64,000 nucleotides of DNA from Prinia subflava (Eukaryota; Chordata; Aves; Passeriformes; Cisticolidae), in the NCBI RefSeq assembly GCF_021018805.1, contig NC_086251.1:17651098-17715097 (forward strand), in the 5' to 3' direction. The notes under the pieces are model-generated. The model made no database searches, was not told where the DNA came from, and saw nothing but the letters and a program-made list of their open reading frames with translations. Shown here piece by piece: positions 26,201 to 40,100 of this stretch. The position numbers and the translations under genes are program-made. How positions within the stretch are numbered: the first letter of the stretch is position 1; the number at the start of each line of letters is the position of its first letter.

Positions 26201-27706
26201 TTCTCATAGATAAAACCCTCAATGTGATGAAATAAAAACTCCCTTTCAAGGCAGCTTGCTTTTTTGGTGACTTTATATTCTCAGCCATAGAGTGCCCTGC
26301 AGTGGTGAAGCCAAAATCTGCAGCCTTACTGACTTTTATCCAGGATCTTTAGAATTCCTCATTAAGAAGTAGTTTGCCCATCACTAGTAGGGACAGAAAG
26401 AGCCTGTGCAAAGCCTACAGACTAAATGAAAAATAAATGAAGCAAGGAAGATTTTATATTTCAGTGTAAATACAGTGTGCAGCAAAATGCCACTTCTGAC
26501 TAGTAATATTTTATCTCCTTTTCATAGGAAACAAGGCAGATTTGATCACACCTTGTATCTGTCTCTGGAATTTATTTGCTGACTTCAGCCAAATTTAACT
26601 GCAAAAATGAAAATCTCAAAGACAGCTAAATGTCAACAGATTTTGAGAAAAGCAGTTTTTGCAAAAAGCTCAAGGAAACATATGGTTCTAGTGCCAGCAC
26701 AGAAATTGTTGGATAACAAAGAATCCACAGAGGAGAGTGACTTTGTAAGTGTCCTGAGAGAAAACTCTCAGTTGCATCTTACAATAAATGTAGAGATAGA
26801 AATCCTTAGAAACCTGTACTAAAGCATAAACTGAGCTTCATTAATTCTGCAGTTTTTCTGTAAACTGACAAAACTTCCTTCTTGTTAGATCAGCTACCTC
26901 TCCAACTCCAGAGACATATGTTTTCCAATCATAGTATTGCAATGCTGAATAAAATGTGGAGTTTCATTTTCTACATATCCTTATCAGTCTTATAAAAAGG
27001 CAGAAATCCTATCTGCTTTTTTTTTTTTCACTACAACAGGTGTGGTTTACCCTCATTGTACTCTAAGATGATTCAAGAAAAATGAACATCTTCCAGTTAC
27101 TGGCTTCAGCTCCCCTTACAATAAGATAAACAGGCACTCCTTTACATATGTCCTTTGTTGTGAGAGAAATTAGTATCAAAAATGTCTATTGTTTTCCATT
27201 TTCTGCAGAGGAAGCCTAGGACTACTAGCTTAAGGGTGGGCATCTGTTTTGCAAATGTTGGAATTTGGAGAGCTCTTACTACAGTAGTAACCATACATCC
27301 TGAAAGCACTGTGAGTGAACTTCAAATAGCTGAGGGACTACTTTTGTTATGTGAAAATATGCAATTGCAATGAACTCAGACAGTTCTAACATTCAGAACC
27401 CTGCTAAAGTAAATTCTGGTGCTGAACTAGAAGTTTCTCCAAGTCATCTGAATAGTTTCCTGATCATTATTCATCTTTGCCTTTGTCCTGGCAGACAGCA
27501 TCATCTTCTCTCCCACCTAATAGATCAGGTCTTCTGAACAGCACAATCTGATCAGCTTTTAAGGAGCCAGGACTAGATACCCCAAAAATTTAGGAAATCA
27601 CTTGACTTCCTATAACTTGAAAAAGAACTTTTCTTCTCTCTTCAACCTCGAAGTCATCAAGACTGTATAAGAATAAGTACAAAAGCCATGCTTTTTGAGA
27701 TGTGCT

Positions 27707-27712
27707 TTTAAT
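27707..27712 (-). promoter_or_regulatory. Possible MUC2 polyadenylation signal ATTAAA
   Basis: This is the first AATAAA-type hexamer on the minus strand after the stop, about 230 nt downstream, followed by a T-rich stretch. It would give a 3'UTR of roughly 250 nt. I saw no canonical AATAAA on this strand between here and the stop codon. Confidence 0.45.
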
Positions 27713-27938
27713 CATTCAGAGAAAAATAAGGAGATTTGAGAAGGACCCAAGAGGCTGTGCACTTGTAAGAATACAAATTTGTGTTCTCATTTTGTGCACA
27801 AATAAATAGGGTACTGTTCAAATTAATTAGAGAACAAACAGGATGCAGTTACTGGAAAAAGTAAAGTTCAAAAGTAGTCAAGGAAGTTAAAAATGGTTCA
27901 CAGTCCTTTTAGTTAATGATGCCAGGGGTTTTTTGCCT

Positions 27939-28194
27939 TCAGTTTGATGTTAAGCTGATGGCTCTCTTGATCCGGTTCAGCGCACTCGCCTTGTCATTTT
28001 CTTCATTGTTCTGCAGCTCTCTGGACTGTGGCCTGCTGCACTCAGTGTCTTGACAGCTGCAGCTCTCCACGTAGATGTACTTGTGTGACACGGAGTGCCC
28101 ACCGGGGCATTTCAGAACCACGTGCTTCTCAGTGGTCCTTGTTTCTCTGCAGCAGGAGCAGCTGTGGTCCATAGAATTGGCCTCAGCAGAGTAT
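27939..28194 (-). CDS. MUC2: MUC2 last coding exon: cystine knot second half and stop
   Basis: It encodes YSAEANSMDHSCSCCRETRT, VVLKCPGGHSVSHKYIYVES and CSCQDTEC, then a polar tail ending RIKRAISLTSN and TGA. Human MUC2 has MYSAKAQALDHSCSCCKEEK and CQCQDTVC, also with a basic tail. Acceptor TTAACAG, phase 2 in. All conserved CTCK cysteines appear to be present. Confidence 0.95.
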
Positions 28195-31100
28195 CTGTTA
28201 ACATGCAAAATGGCAATGTTAGTCTGTGCCAGGAGCCAAGGCACAGGAAAGGGTGAAACCAGGTACAGAACTCCTGTGAGAAGAGCTTGAGTTGTGGCTA
28301 ATGGAAGTGCTGAGCTCATCTGACAGAACAGTGATTATAAAATGCATAACCCAATTAGGGCAGTGTTTATATGAAGAGGAAGCAGCAGCTCTTTCTGTTC
28401 CCATCTCACAGCAAAGTATTTTTTGCAGACTTGTGTTCACCAGCTTCCTAAGCACCATTCCTAGCCTGAAGAATCTGTCAATATCAGGCTATAAACTGGG
28501 ACAAGAGCGGCCTTTTTCTTCGGTATTTGGTCAAAGCAACCACAGCAAGACCCTAAGATGATCAAGAATTTTAAAATACTGATAAACTCTCTGGCTTCTC
28601 AGAGTTCCATGTGATACTAAAGATCAGTTTTCATCCATGTAAGGTGCACCATGGCAGACTCAGTGATAGGCAGTAAGTTTCTTTGGAGAGTTAGACTTAT
28701 TTTTCTAGCGTTTTAGTAGCTCACTATCAGGTGTCCTGCTAATCACTTCCTTATAGTCACTTTTTAATATAGTCTCTCATTTCAGAGAAAAATGTACAGT
28801 CAAGTTACTCTACTAACACCACATCTAAAGCATTTGTTTTCTCATTTCTTCACTGTATAAAAATTGTGCATATTTGAATCTTCCTTTAAAAGATGTATGT
28901 GTATTTCACTTTCTTTCACTTTAGGTGTTTACTATTGAGAAGCAGCTTTTCCATTTCCAGTTGTCATTCTGGCTGCTCTCTGGGCTCATTCTCCTTAGAG
29001 GAAATAATCCATGTTCTTCTGTGGCGAAGTCTAGCCTAGGTGGTCTGACACAAAGCCAGCTCTTAGTAGATGAATAGGTCTTATCAGAACTGTCTGGACC
29101 CCAAGACAATTTAATACACTTTTCTGCTTTGTATTATGACAAATGAACCGGTCAGTCACAGATTCCATGATTTTATGTCCATGACTTAGGAAGCAGATAG
29201 TTCCAGGTCTTCTACCATTGTGTAGTCTACTATGTATTGTTCCTTTTATATAAACAAGCTCAGTTCTACCAGGACCTAAGTCTCATTGTCTGGTGAGTTT
29301 ACTTACAGCGAGAAGGTTCCACATGTTCCTTCACATTCAGTCAAGTCAATTCTGTCCACGGAGCGGCAGCCGTTGTAGACAATAAAGTCTTTTCTGTGGC
29401 GCACAGAGCACGGTGTGCGGCTGTCCACAGGGGCACCTACAGGGAAAGAGCAGGAAATACTCGTAGTGAAACAGATCCAGACATCCCTGGCCTTCCCTAG
29501 TGCTCTCAAAGAATTGCCTCAAGTGGTCTTTCTGCTTCAGCCTAAACTTCTCCAGAGAGACCAAACAGCGAAGGCTTGGAATGACAAATATAAATATAAA
29601 AGTATCTAGTCAAATACAAATCTATCTGGAAAATGGGCTGATTTAAGAAGACAATTCATTCTCTGTATTGTTGATTCACATACACTGGCATACTTACAGG
29701 TTCTGCAACAACCATTAGGTAAGAATGAAATAGTTCCCTAAAAGAAAAAAGAAACAGAAAAAGTTTACATTATATTATTTTTCTATATTAAATAGGCATT
29801 AAGGCCAAAAACTGAGGAAAGCAATTCTTCAGTGGCTGGAAATAACCAGTAGAACTGTAACATTGATCTAAATAAGCAAAGATGATAGCCTCTTCCTGAC
29901 TTGAAATCTATCAATTTACAAAGGCTTGTGAAAACAAAAACAATTCTTTGAAGGAAGTCTACAGGTAACATCAATTTACTCCTCAGGAGCAATTCCAACA
30001 AATGGTTTCTCAGAGTCCTCTGCATTTGAATGGGGACTATACATGGTGTTACTGGCAGCCTACTGACTGAACAGATTGTGTTTATGTAATATTCAAGCAG
30101 ATACTCTGCTGGTTCTTGCTGAGACAGAACCCCAAACAAAGCAGTCAGTAAAGATTCAGTATCTTGGTGGTGACCAGTATTTTGGCTACTGAGAGACAGC
30201 TACCAGTTATAAACACTGAATTCTCACCCAGCTATCCTATTTTATACACTCTATAGGGTTGTGCATGGATGCATCTGGACCTTCTGTCCTTAGGACTGAG
30301 AAGTTATAACAAAAGGCCATCAGAGCTAAATTTTACTTTTGTTGTTAGGTAGATGGCTAAACTAAACTGAAGATATCTATGTATGGAATAGAGGGTAAAA
30401 TTTCCATTTTTACTCACAGGTTTGCAGCTCTCCTCATTGAATGCTGGACAGGTAATCTCAGATGTGGAAGCAATAAGCTGGTTGTGGACATCTACACAGC
30501 TATAAATGGTGCAGTTGTTGTGAGGATCATTTTTAATGTCTCCAGGCTGCAAGTGAAATGCAAAATGTAATAAGGAAAGCTGAAGGGGGTTCAGACTGAA
30601 ATTTTCTTGCCCTCTGATAATGACTTTCATCTTGTTTCCCAGTCCATTATTTTTAGGTGAACAGCCATCTGGGATACAGATCGTGACATGCATTGCAATA
30701 TGCCATACATGGAGAGAATTTCAGTTTTACCTGGTATTTTTCTTCAGAAAGAAAAATGTCTCTAAAGTACAGAGTACTTCAACAAAATCATCCATGCAAA
30801 TGGATTTTGCCTTCAAAAAGCTAGACTGTTTTATTTAGACTATTATATATTAGACTACTAATGTATATAGACTATTATATATATACTATTAATATATTAG
30901 ACTAATACATTTCTATTAGACTGTTTTAATTAAGAAAACCCCTAAACCTTCATCCTACTAGGGCAATAGAATTTTTACATATGCAGGCTTTAATAGCGTT
31001 TTTCAGCATACAGAAATCAAATAACATAGAAAAGCCCAAGCTTCCAGACACTGGAAGAAAACCCCTTCCAATAGTATTGGATTTCTCATTCCAGGAAGGG

Positions 31101-34100
31101 CCTTACAGAGAATTTTATTTCATGAGACCTACCTTCAGGTCAAAAAATTGTAGGTAGGTTTTGCTTTAGATGAGATCTTGCTCTTTCAGGTGCAAACTTA
31201 TACTAAAGCCTTGTCTCTGGCAAGGAGATGTTCCCTTTCTCGAACTGGGAACTTTACAGAATTGGTGGAAAACGAAGACATAGAGTATACTTACACTCAA
31301 GATGAGTTCAGAATTGTCTGCTGTGTGTATGATACACTTGGTCTGCACACATTTTCCACAGCATTCACCTTTCACTGGTTTAATTTCATATCCCTAGAAA
31401 TTAAAATTAAAAACAATAGCACTATGATAGATGAATTTTTGAGAAATAAATGAAAACATACAAATTGATTACACTCTGAAGTGCACTCTGGATTTGTGCC
31501 TTTTTGTGTTTCAACCCAACAGAAGACAAGTAATAGAAGCAGGTTATAAATGGAATAAATTAAAGCACTAAAATAAATATGCATAATAACTAAAATATCA
31601 CTTCACAAGGTGGTCTACAGAAATTTCCCAGATATTTCTGCCAGAGTGAACTGAATGCTGACAGTTGCACAGTCAATCTCAGGCAGTAGATTGCTCAGAG
31701 AACAGTTGGTATCCATGCTGGAGTTGATCTCTAGGCTTCAACTCCCTGTCCTTTGCCTAATATCACTCATTGATCAAACTGGTATTCAGATATATGAGTA
31801 TTTTGGAGTCTTTTGTTTCTTTAAGTTTGCCACTTACTGGTTGACAGTATGTGTTGCAGGGGACACGTTCACAGGAGATGATGTTCAGTTGAGTGCTGAC
31901 GTTCACATCATTTGTGCAGACACAATTCTGACACTTGTCAACAAAGACTGAGGAGTTGGGCTACAAATTTTAAGCAAAACAAAATCACATATTAATGAGA
32001 TATTACATGTTTAGCAGACATTTATTTATTATTTAAAAATCTGTAAATGAAGCCAATGGAAATGGAAAAAGTGTAAAGACCACTGGATAGCTATGTGGTT
32101 AGCCATTTATGAAGACAACATTTTAAATACTGAATATAATTTAACATGTGTCTTTATAGAAGTACTGTATAGCAATGACAAACTCTGATATTAAAAGAAT
32201 AGGTACAATTACTAGACCCAAGAGAATTTATTAGAAATCTAGATTTGGTTAGAATACTACTTAATTACATGTCTTTTAATTTTTGAAAACAGAGTCTTAG
32301 AACAGCAATAATGTGCTGATAGTAAATGTGGACTGACTTTTTCAAATGTCAGCACACTTAACCCAAATTCCTGCATGATACTGACATACATGCAGCTCTT
32401 CAACTTCTTTCCTACAAGGAAACTTTTCAGAAAAGATTTAGGCTTTGTGAAATTGATAAACTCCTGACAGAGATTTGAATTTTTTTAAAGTATTTGTTGT
32501 ACTGGATAAACCTCTTCATAGCTTTTTTGATCAAGTATCCTAACTGGTCTTTTAAGCATTTTTAGAAGACTGTTGAAACAGGAACTTACCAAGAACTCAG
32601 CATTCCCGTGTACGCAAACGCCCTTGGGAACTGTTAATAAACAAGGAGTTAGATGTTTAGATAGGAAAAAGAATAAAAAATGTCTTCACCCCACTCTAAT
32701 CAAACTCATTTCTTCCACAATGAATCACAATTCATGTGGTTATTCCCCAATTCTGGTAGCAGATAGGACATGTATAAAAACTAATACTGCATGTGCAAAA
32801 AGGGAAAAAGATTTGTCCCAAAATACACAGTCCAGTTCAGAGCCAAGAACGTCCACTTAACAAGTACAAGTACTTCCTTGTTTCAGTTACCAAGAACTGT
32901 AAATCTGTCTTCTACTGGGGATGATTCTGGGGCCTTTTTGTTAGATTAAGCTGAGACCATCATCCCAGTTAATTCTGTAGCTGCTCTTACATGTATTTAT
33001 AAGCAGGAAATTGAACTTGAGTCACTTGAGCTATATCTGATTTCCTAGTTTCATAACTATAGCACTAATAACCAATTTTAATAGTAGTGAATTTGTAGAA
33101 TCTGACTGTGTTTAACACCTCTTTCAACAGGCTATTGCATACAGTCTTATTAAGTGTAACGTTAAATTATGTAATAAATAAAACTGTAAGGCTAATCACT
33201 GCAATATATTTCCAAGGGACTTACCACATTGGTATGCAGGACAGCACTGACCACTGGGAATATAAGAATGAACTTCAAATCCCAGTGAGCATTTGGGGGC
33301 TTTAGCTGTGCACAAGCTTGTATTGCACTCTGAGGGAGAAAAAAAAAAAAAAAAAAAGAATAAGACAGAAAGTACACTAAATCACAGCTACTAGAAATAA
33401 GCAACTATCAAAGCACTTAGGATGAACTTTCCATTGCTAGGAAACAGTCCAGATTCTTTTCAAAGAAACAATATGGAACACATTTTTCTTAATAAATCCA
33501 GGCAATGGAAACGGGGTACTGTATTAGTTTATGATTTTTTTTCTACTCTGCAATTATCCTGTGTTAATAAAGAATCACCACTCTTTGCAAAGAAGTAGGG
33601 AACAACTCTTACTCTTTCCAGGATTTTAGGCAACTGCTGGAAAATGAAAATGCACAGAGAATTCCATAATCTCCATAAGCATTTTGCTTAAGTAAAATGT
33701 GGCCCTGAATGCAAGAACTATAGCTTGAGTTATGTTGAGTCCCATAACTGTAAATTCAGTTATATTGAATCACTGCAATATTACAATGTATTTTCCCTAG
33801 CACTGGACAAGTTGATTTTAAAAAGCATGAGGAAAGACACTATTTTGTGACTCCCTACTATAGATCTCTGGTACCAAGGTAGTTCAGTCTCTTTTCCTCT
33901 CTATTTCCTAGAGATATAGAAAGACTACAAACAAAAGTATAAACTCACTGCAAGTGAAAAGAGGGCAGCAGGAGTCTTGAGGATTGACTTCAGTGACCTC
34001 ATAGAAGCCTTCTCCATCACAAGTGACTTTCTTTGGATCACATACATGAGGTTCACATACAATGCCATGTTCACCTTCCAGGCAAATACAGTCCTGACAG

Positions 34101-37100
34101 TCCACTGTAAACTTTTCTCCAAACTGTCATTGAAAAACAATAAAATGAGTGATTGCATAGTAACCAATTAAAAGGAAAAGAAGTAAAACCAGCAATACAA
34201 ATTTTGGAGATGACAAAACAAGATTGTACAAGTGGAGACCACTCTCCTCTCCCCACCCAAACTTTACTTGAAATCCAAAAGCATACAGCATCATACCTCT
34301 CTTGGTATCATATCCACTCCAACACAGCCTGGAAAATACCAAAATAAATTTCCATTACCAGTCATATAACAGGAGGCATCTCTACTACACATCGAATGAG
34401 CAATGCATACAGTCAAATCTACGTTGCATACACAGAAAGAAACAAAAAGGAAACAAACATGCATCTAAGTGAGGCAGTAAAACTCACCACAGGTTTTCAC
34501 GCAGACATCCACACCAGAGTCATACAGCATGGTTCCATTAGGACAGAAACAGCCTTCCACTTGTTTAGTTGATGTGTCATTCTGTCCTCTGTGAGACAAA
34601 ATGTTCAGAGGAACACCATTAGTGTTGTAGGCACATACGGAGGATTATGATAAATGAGCTTTTACTGAAAATACACTGGGAAATGATCTGCACATCTGTG
34701 ATTGGGCATTGATACAGCTAAACAACAGAAACAGAAACAGTTCAGGCACACAGATTTAGGGTCAACAGAATAGTGCTAATAAATTTGACAGTCAGTTTAA
34801 GACATGAGAGGAGGTTGATTTTGCTCATGCACCTGTGCATTAGATACAACTGAATAGTTGTACAAACTATAACAAACTGTGAAGGAATTTTTTACCTTGA
34901 TTTGCAGGTCATCTCTTTAATAGGACCACATGCTCTGTATTCTTTACCTGGAGGACATTCATGAGCTGGAATGGAAGTACAAAAAAGAGGAAGAGCTCAG
35001 CAACGTCATATAAAAGCCTCGTGACCTTATGCCAAGAACTTAAACACTGTTTACTTGTTTTCCTATGTATCTGTGACAATCTTGAGAAGCAAAGAGGAAA
35101 AATCTCAGATAGACTCATGTCTCTAAATGGAATAATTTTGTGCAATTTAGCCATAGAGATACAATACTGTACTTTACACTAAGGCAATAAAGCCAAGAGT
35201 CTACATCTTGATTAATTTTTTTTTACATAATTTCAGCCTCTTTTGCATAAATTCTCAAAGGAGAGTGTCATCCTTCCCTCTGTGCTCTTACTACAGGTGA
35301 AAACGAATGTACATGTCACTGAATAGAGAGTGATCTGCTGATGCCTGCAAAGCAGAGAACGGCCTGCGTACAAAAAAGTATGTACTGATAGGGGATGTTT
35401 CTGGCACAATCAATACATGTACATTTTTGCAGGCCCATTTATCATTTCCATTGTTAAAAGTGTTACCTGCAAAATTACTTAAGTAGAGCAGCTGCTGTGA
35501 TTTATTGGTGTCTTCATTATTCTGAAAGCAGTATGACATTACTGCTGAAAAAGTTCCACATAATCTTCCTTAATAATTCAAAATGAATGGCCAGATACTT
35601 ACAGCATACACCGTTGGTGTGTTTTCTCCAGTCAATGCACACACCCTGGTCAGCACAGGTGGCAGCGTAGATCTGCAGACTTGAGCATTCCAGGTCTAGG
35701 TTGGGAAGCACACAGCTATCAAAAACACAGGCTGCATAGTACTTCTCAGGCTGGACAAATGCATGGCATGGCTTGAACACACTAGAAACAGAAATATTTA
35801 TCATTATTAGTTACTGAATGATCCATACATTTTTCAATGTGCCTAACATGTTATGATGTGGCAACAGTGGACATGGGAGATGAAGGAGCTGTGGATGGGG
35901 ACTGCTGATGAGAGATTTGTGCTAAGAGCACTTATCCAGATAATAACTTTCCAACATATCTTAAAATATTATTCCCTCACCTACAAAACACTTAGACTCT
36001 GACATTTTGAGTCCAGGAGCTGTATATTATTGGGTGCAACCATGCGCTATCTCTTTAAAGTAATTTTGATTTTTTTTCTTTTTTAGTTCTAACATGGTGT
36101 TCTAAAATTTAAGATCTCTGTTTTCAGTTTGACTCTGTTTTCTGCTAAGTAAATTTGGGAAAAGGCAAGAAAATGGGACAGGGGAGGGCAGAGAGTGTAG
36201 AAGAATGTGGGAACATCAACAAAGGTTAATGTGGCAGCCAGAGGGTTGAAAGAAACTGTCAGCAAAAAATAACCAGAAAAAGTGAAAGGAGTAGAAACAA
36301 ACCATAAAGGTACAAGAAAAGGAGCAATAGTGAGCAACACTTTCCATTGGTAAATTAATCCAAAAAATTTCCATTTAAATCAAAGACCAAGGGCTTGTAA
36401 AACCAAGAGGAATTTTACCTTCCCAAAAGAAGCTCACAGATGGAAGATTCTTTGCAAGGCTGTGTTGGTGTTGTGCTAGGTGAACCTGTAGGAACTAGGC
36501 CTGGAGAGCACTGTGGTTTGGAAGGATCAACAACTTGCCAGTGATCTGCCATGGTTTCACAGTTTTCTGCAATGTTTCCATTTGGCAGCATGCAGTCATC
36601 TGCCGTGTTGTTGTTGCAAGTACCTAAGGGTGGTAAGGGGAGAAAGAATTCACTCACAGATTTGCTAGGAAGTTCCATTCATCTTTGCAGCAGGGCTGTC
36701 ATTGTGGTTTTCTGAGAGCGCTGAATTGGAAGAGAAGCCTTACCACACTGTCCCTGGGTGTTGTTGCCAAACAGGCTGTAGGGCAGTCTGATGGAAAAGG
36801 ACAAGCCATTGTAGCTCAGATTCATTTTCAGCTCAGGAATTTCCACAACTCGATTTATGCCTGACTCATAGATGCTCACGCCAAACTTCTTGTAAGGCAA
36901 AGCCACGGGCTGGTTGTTTACTGTCACCTAATAAACAAAGGAAAACAGAAAAGAGGCATAAATTTAGTTTGATTTTTCAAAACAATTGACTGTTCCTTTG
37001 CTTTGCAGAGAGAATGTAAAGGTAAATAATATCCTTTTAATATGTAACAAATGTTCCTGTGTTTCCTTTGTTACTGGAAAGTCAAACTTACTTCACTGAG

Positions 37101-40100
37101 CCACAAAAAGCCCATCAACCTCAGACAAATGAGGCTATAAATTCAAGGTTTGAACCAGCTAAATCCTAACACTCAACAGAGTTATTAAAGTAACTGTGGC
37201 ATCAAGGACTCCTCATGAAAGTGAAATATAAAATTCTCCTAAATTCATATGGTATAAAGTTTTAGGTTTCTTGGCATAAAGGACACATGCTTATAGGAAA
37301 ATTAAATAATGGAAATAAGACTAAAACTGTATTATTTATTTAAATGTAGTAGCCATGATATACTTGAGAAACTGACACTACTACCTTCACTCAGCAACTG
37401 GAGATTTCTTTGGTTTAGAGAAAAAAAAAGAGGTCTAAATATTGTAAATTGTCAACAATATGTTGCAACCTAACTTGTAATATTCTCACACAATAATGTA
37501 CAAAAAAACCCCAAACAAACAGTAAAAAGCTACAAAAAGCCCCAAACATGTCTCACTAATTTTGAAACGCAAAAACTGTGACATCACATTTATCAATGGA
37601 ATAAACACATAAGTGCCCTATTATGAAAAGTTAAAAAGATCACACAAGTCAAAGCTACTAATGGTACTTCTAAAAAATGCTTCAGGCCAGCACTTTATTG
37701 TTATGTCTACCTTACATGATCTCCTCCCATTCCATATTGTTTTCTTTTGTTACATTAATGTTAATTATAAATTAACTGATTTTATATCCTTAACCCTTAG
37801 CAATTTAGTCCACACTTTGTATTTAGGAGAGATCTGCAAAGATTTGAGATTAAAAAGACAAGAAGTTGTAGAATTTATCATCCCCACATTCAGAGTAAAA
37901 AAATGCTTTGAAGTAGTCCTTTGAAGTCCTTTGAAGCAGTCCAGTTTTATATTTTGAACTATTACTGAGTCTAAAACACAGAAGAATTTTTTCCCAAACA
38001 TTGGGAATATGAATACAATTATCCTGTTGATGCAGTATTAATATCTGAATCAAGAAATCAATGGTAGCATTCTTTAGTACCTCTACTTGTAGAGTATTTG
38101 GTTGTGCTGTTGTTAGCCTCACTTCCTGAGTCTCATGTCTCAGGATGAGCGTTCGGGGACAGGACACTACATCCCGTGCATCACAGTGGTAGTTATCGAT
38201 GTAGACACCGAAGTTGTCAACCTTCTTATTGATCTCTTCCACAAGGACATATGTGCAATTCCCTTGGTAGCTGTAGTACAATCCATCGAAAGTCATGTAA
38301 TGTGGATCTCCCCAGCCAGTGCAGTAGCCTAAAAAACATACAGCTAAGTTAGGCTCTTGTGGCAACATATAAAATCATATCAGACTACAAGCAAAATCTG
38401 TAGATATGAGAAACATCTCAGTGAACTTGGGGCATTTTCAATTTTATGAAGTGTATATGTCAATGCATGAGCTCATTAGCTAGAAGTCATCAATAAAAAC
38501 CAGGCACTTTCAATGCACAGTTCATCTAACATTAATGACAGACAACTAAGAATAGGATTAACTGTACCACAGATATATCTTTACCAGTAGTCTGAACAAG
38601 TAACATATATCTAGGCTTCTAGCCTATAGATGTCTGCATCTGGACATTTAAATCCTACTTTGGGAGACGAATTTACTCTACTAATACAACAGTTACGCAG
38701 AGAAAATGGCAACTTAAGCAAATCCCTCAATTAGCTAAAAAGAATCAACAGAGCACTCTAAGCAACACCAGAAGACTGTCGCACAGCCTTTCACGATACC
38801 TGTTCCCTGATAAATATTCTTGGTCTTGACAATAGTACTGTTTCCTCAGGAGATTAAATATTGAACAAAATATGTACTTACAATCACACTCCCAGTGCCA
38901 ACAGCATCCATCCTCATCAATGACTGGCACAGGAGACAGTCCATTGGCACACGTTGGTTTCGGAGGCGGATTGCAGATTACTGGAATCACCTGGACAATG
39001 TTGTCTTCTATACATATCACCTTAGTGCAGTTACAGAGCCACCATGATTCACCTTGCTGTGTTTGAAAAGAGACAGGGAGAGGGGAAACGGAGACAAATC
39101 TTAGGAAGCAGTGAGACTGACAACAGTTATGCCTGAATATCTTCTGCAGGTTTCTAAAAAGCCATATATTTATTGACAATTTTTCCCCCACCAGAAATCT
39201 GAAAATAAGATGGAAGTGCATCATTCAGCACTATCTAGGTCTGTAAGATAAACTAGAACAACTGAGAGCTGCAAAGTGAAAAGCATTACTTTCAAAAGCC
39301 AAGCCAGTAAACTGAAATGAGAATCACTTTTTCTAGTTTCAGCTATCTAAAAGTGAGGTGTTTCATCTAATCTCATCACCCTAACACCCTCTCCAAAGAA
39401 CAGTGAAAGACACTGATCAATATGAAAGGCCAATATATGATCAGTTCCCTTCCATGGATGCCTGGAACAGATTAATAGCTGAAGCTACAATGAACACCAA
39501 CTGTTTGGGGAAAAATGTCCAAGGTGATTCTATGCATTGGGATTGCATGAGGTTTTTTTCTATCTTCTTTTTCAGCCATGTATAATTTTTATTCCTGCAG
39601 ATCTACTGAGCAAGTTGGTAGGCATCTAAACTATGAGGAGGCTTTAAAAATGTACAAGACACTAACTTATCTGTGTCAGAGGTGGAGGGTTCAAAAAACA
39701 GAAAAAAAAAAAAAAAAGAACTCTGAGTCAAATTTCACAAGCATTTGAATGCATTGATCTGTTTCACAGTCCTCTCCTGAAACCACTCTGAGAACAAATA
39801 TGACTCATCCCAAACTCACACAAATTCAGCCCTGTGTAATTTTGTTGGGCTGCAATGTAAACACACAAATTACATTTACCCACTTTGGACTTATTCAAAA
39901 GCAGAAATAGAAAAGATAGCTTAGCACCATTTAGCTCTTGGTTTCCTCTTCATCAGAGCTATTCTGCAACAAAAACAAACAGAATGCGATCCAGGTCCTT
40001 ACAGAAAACTTTTTAAAAATTATCCTTGAAGAGCTAATAGCAATATATAAGCTATCAATCCAAATATCATTGGAAGTCCTGCTGATGCCCAAGAAAACTA

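Larger units (their letters stand above)
19163..27706. other. MUC2-ovomucin intergenic interval
   Basis: About 8.5 kb between the possible MUC2 poly(A) signal and the ovomucin TATA box. All open frames here are short (about 117 codons or less), lack splice-linked continuity and resemble no mucin module. It contains the ERE-like and AP-1 sites listed separately, and scattered AGGTCA half-sites (19558, 20252, 20932, 23824) at no more than chance density. I see no RNA gene, no recognisable repeat and no relic mucin exon. Confidence 0.6.
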
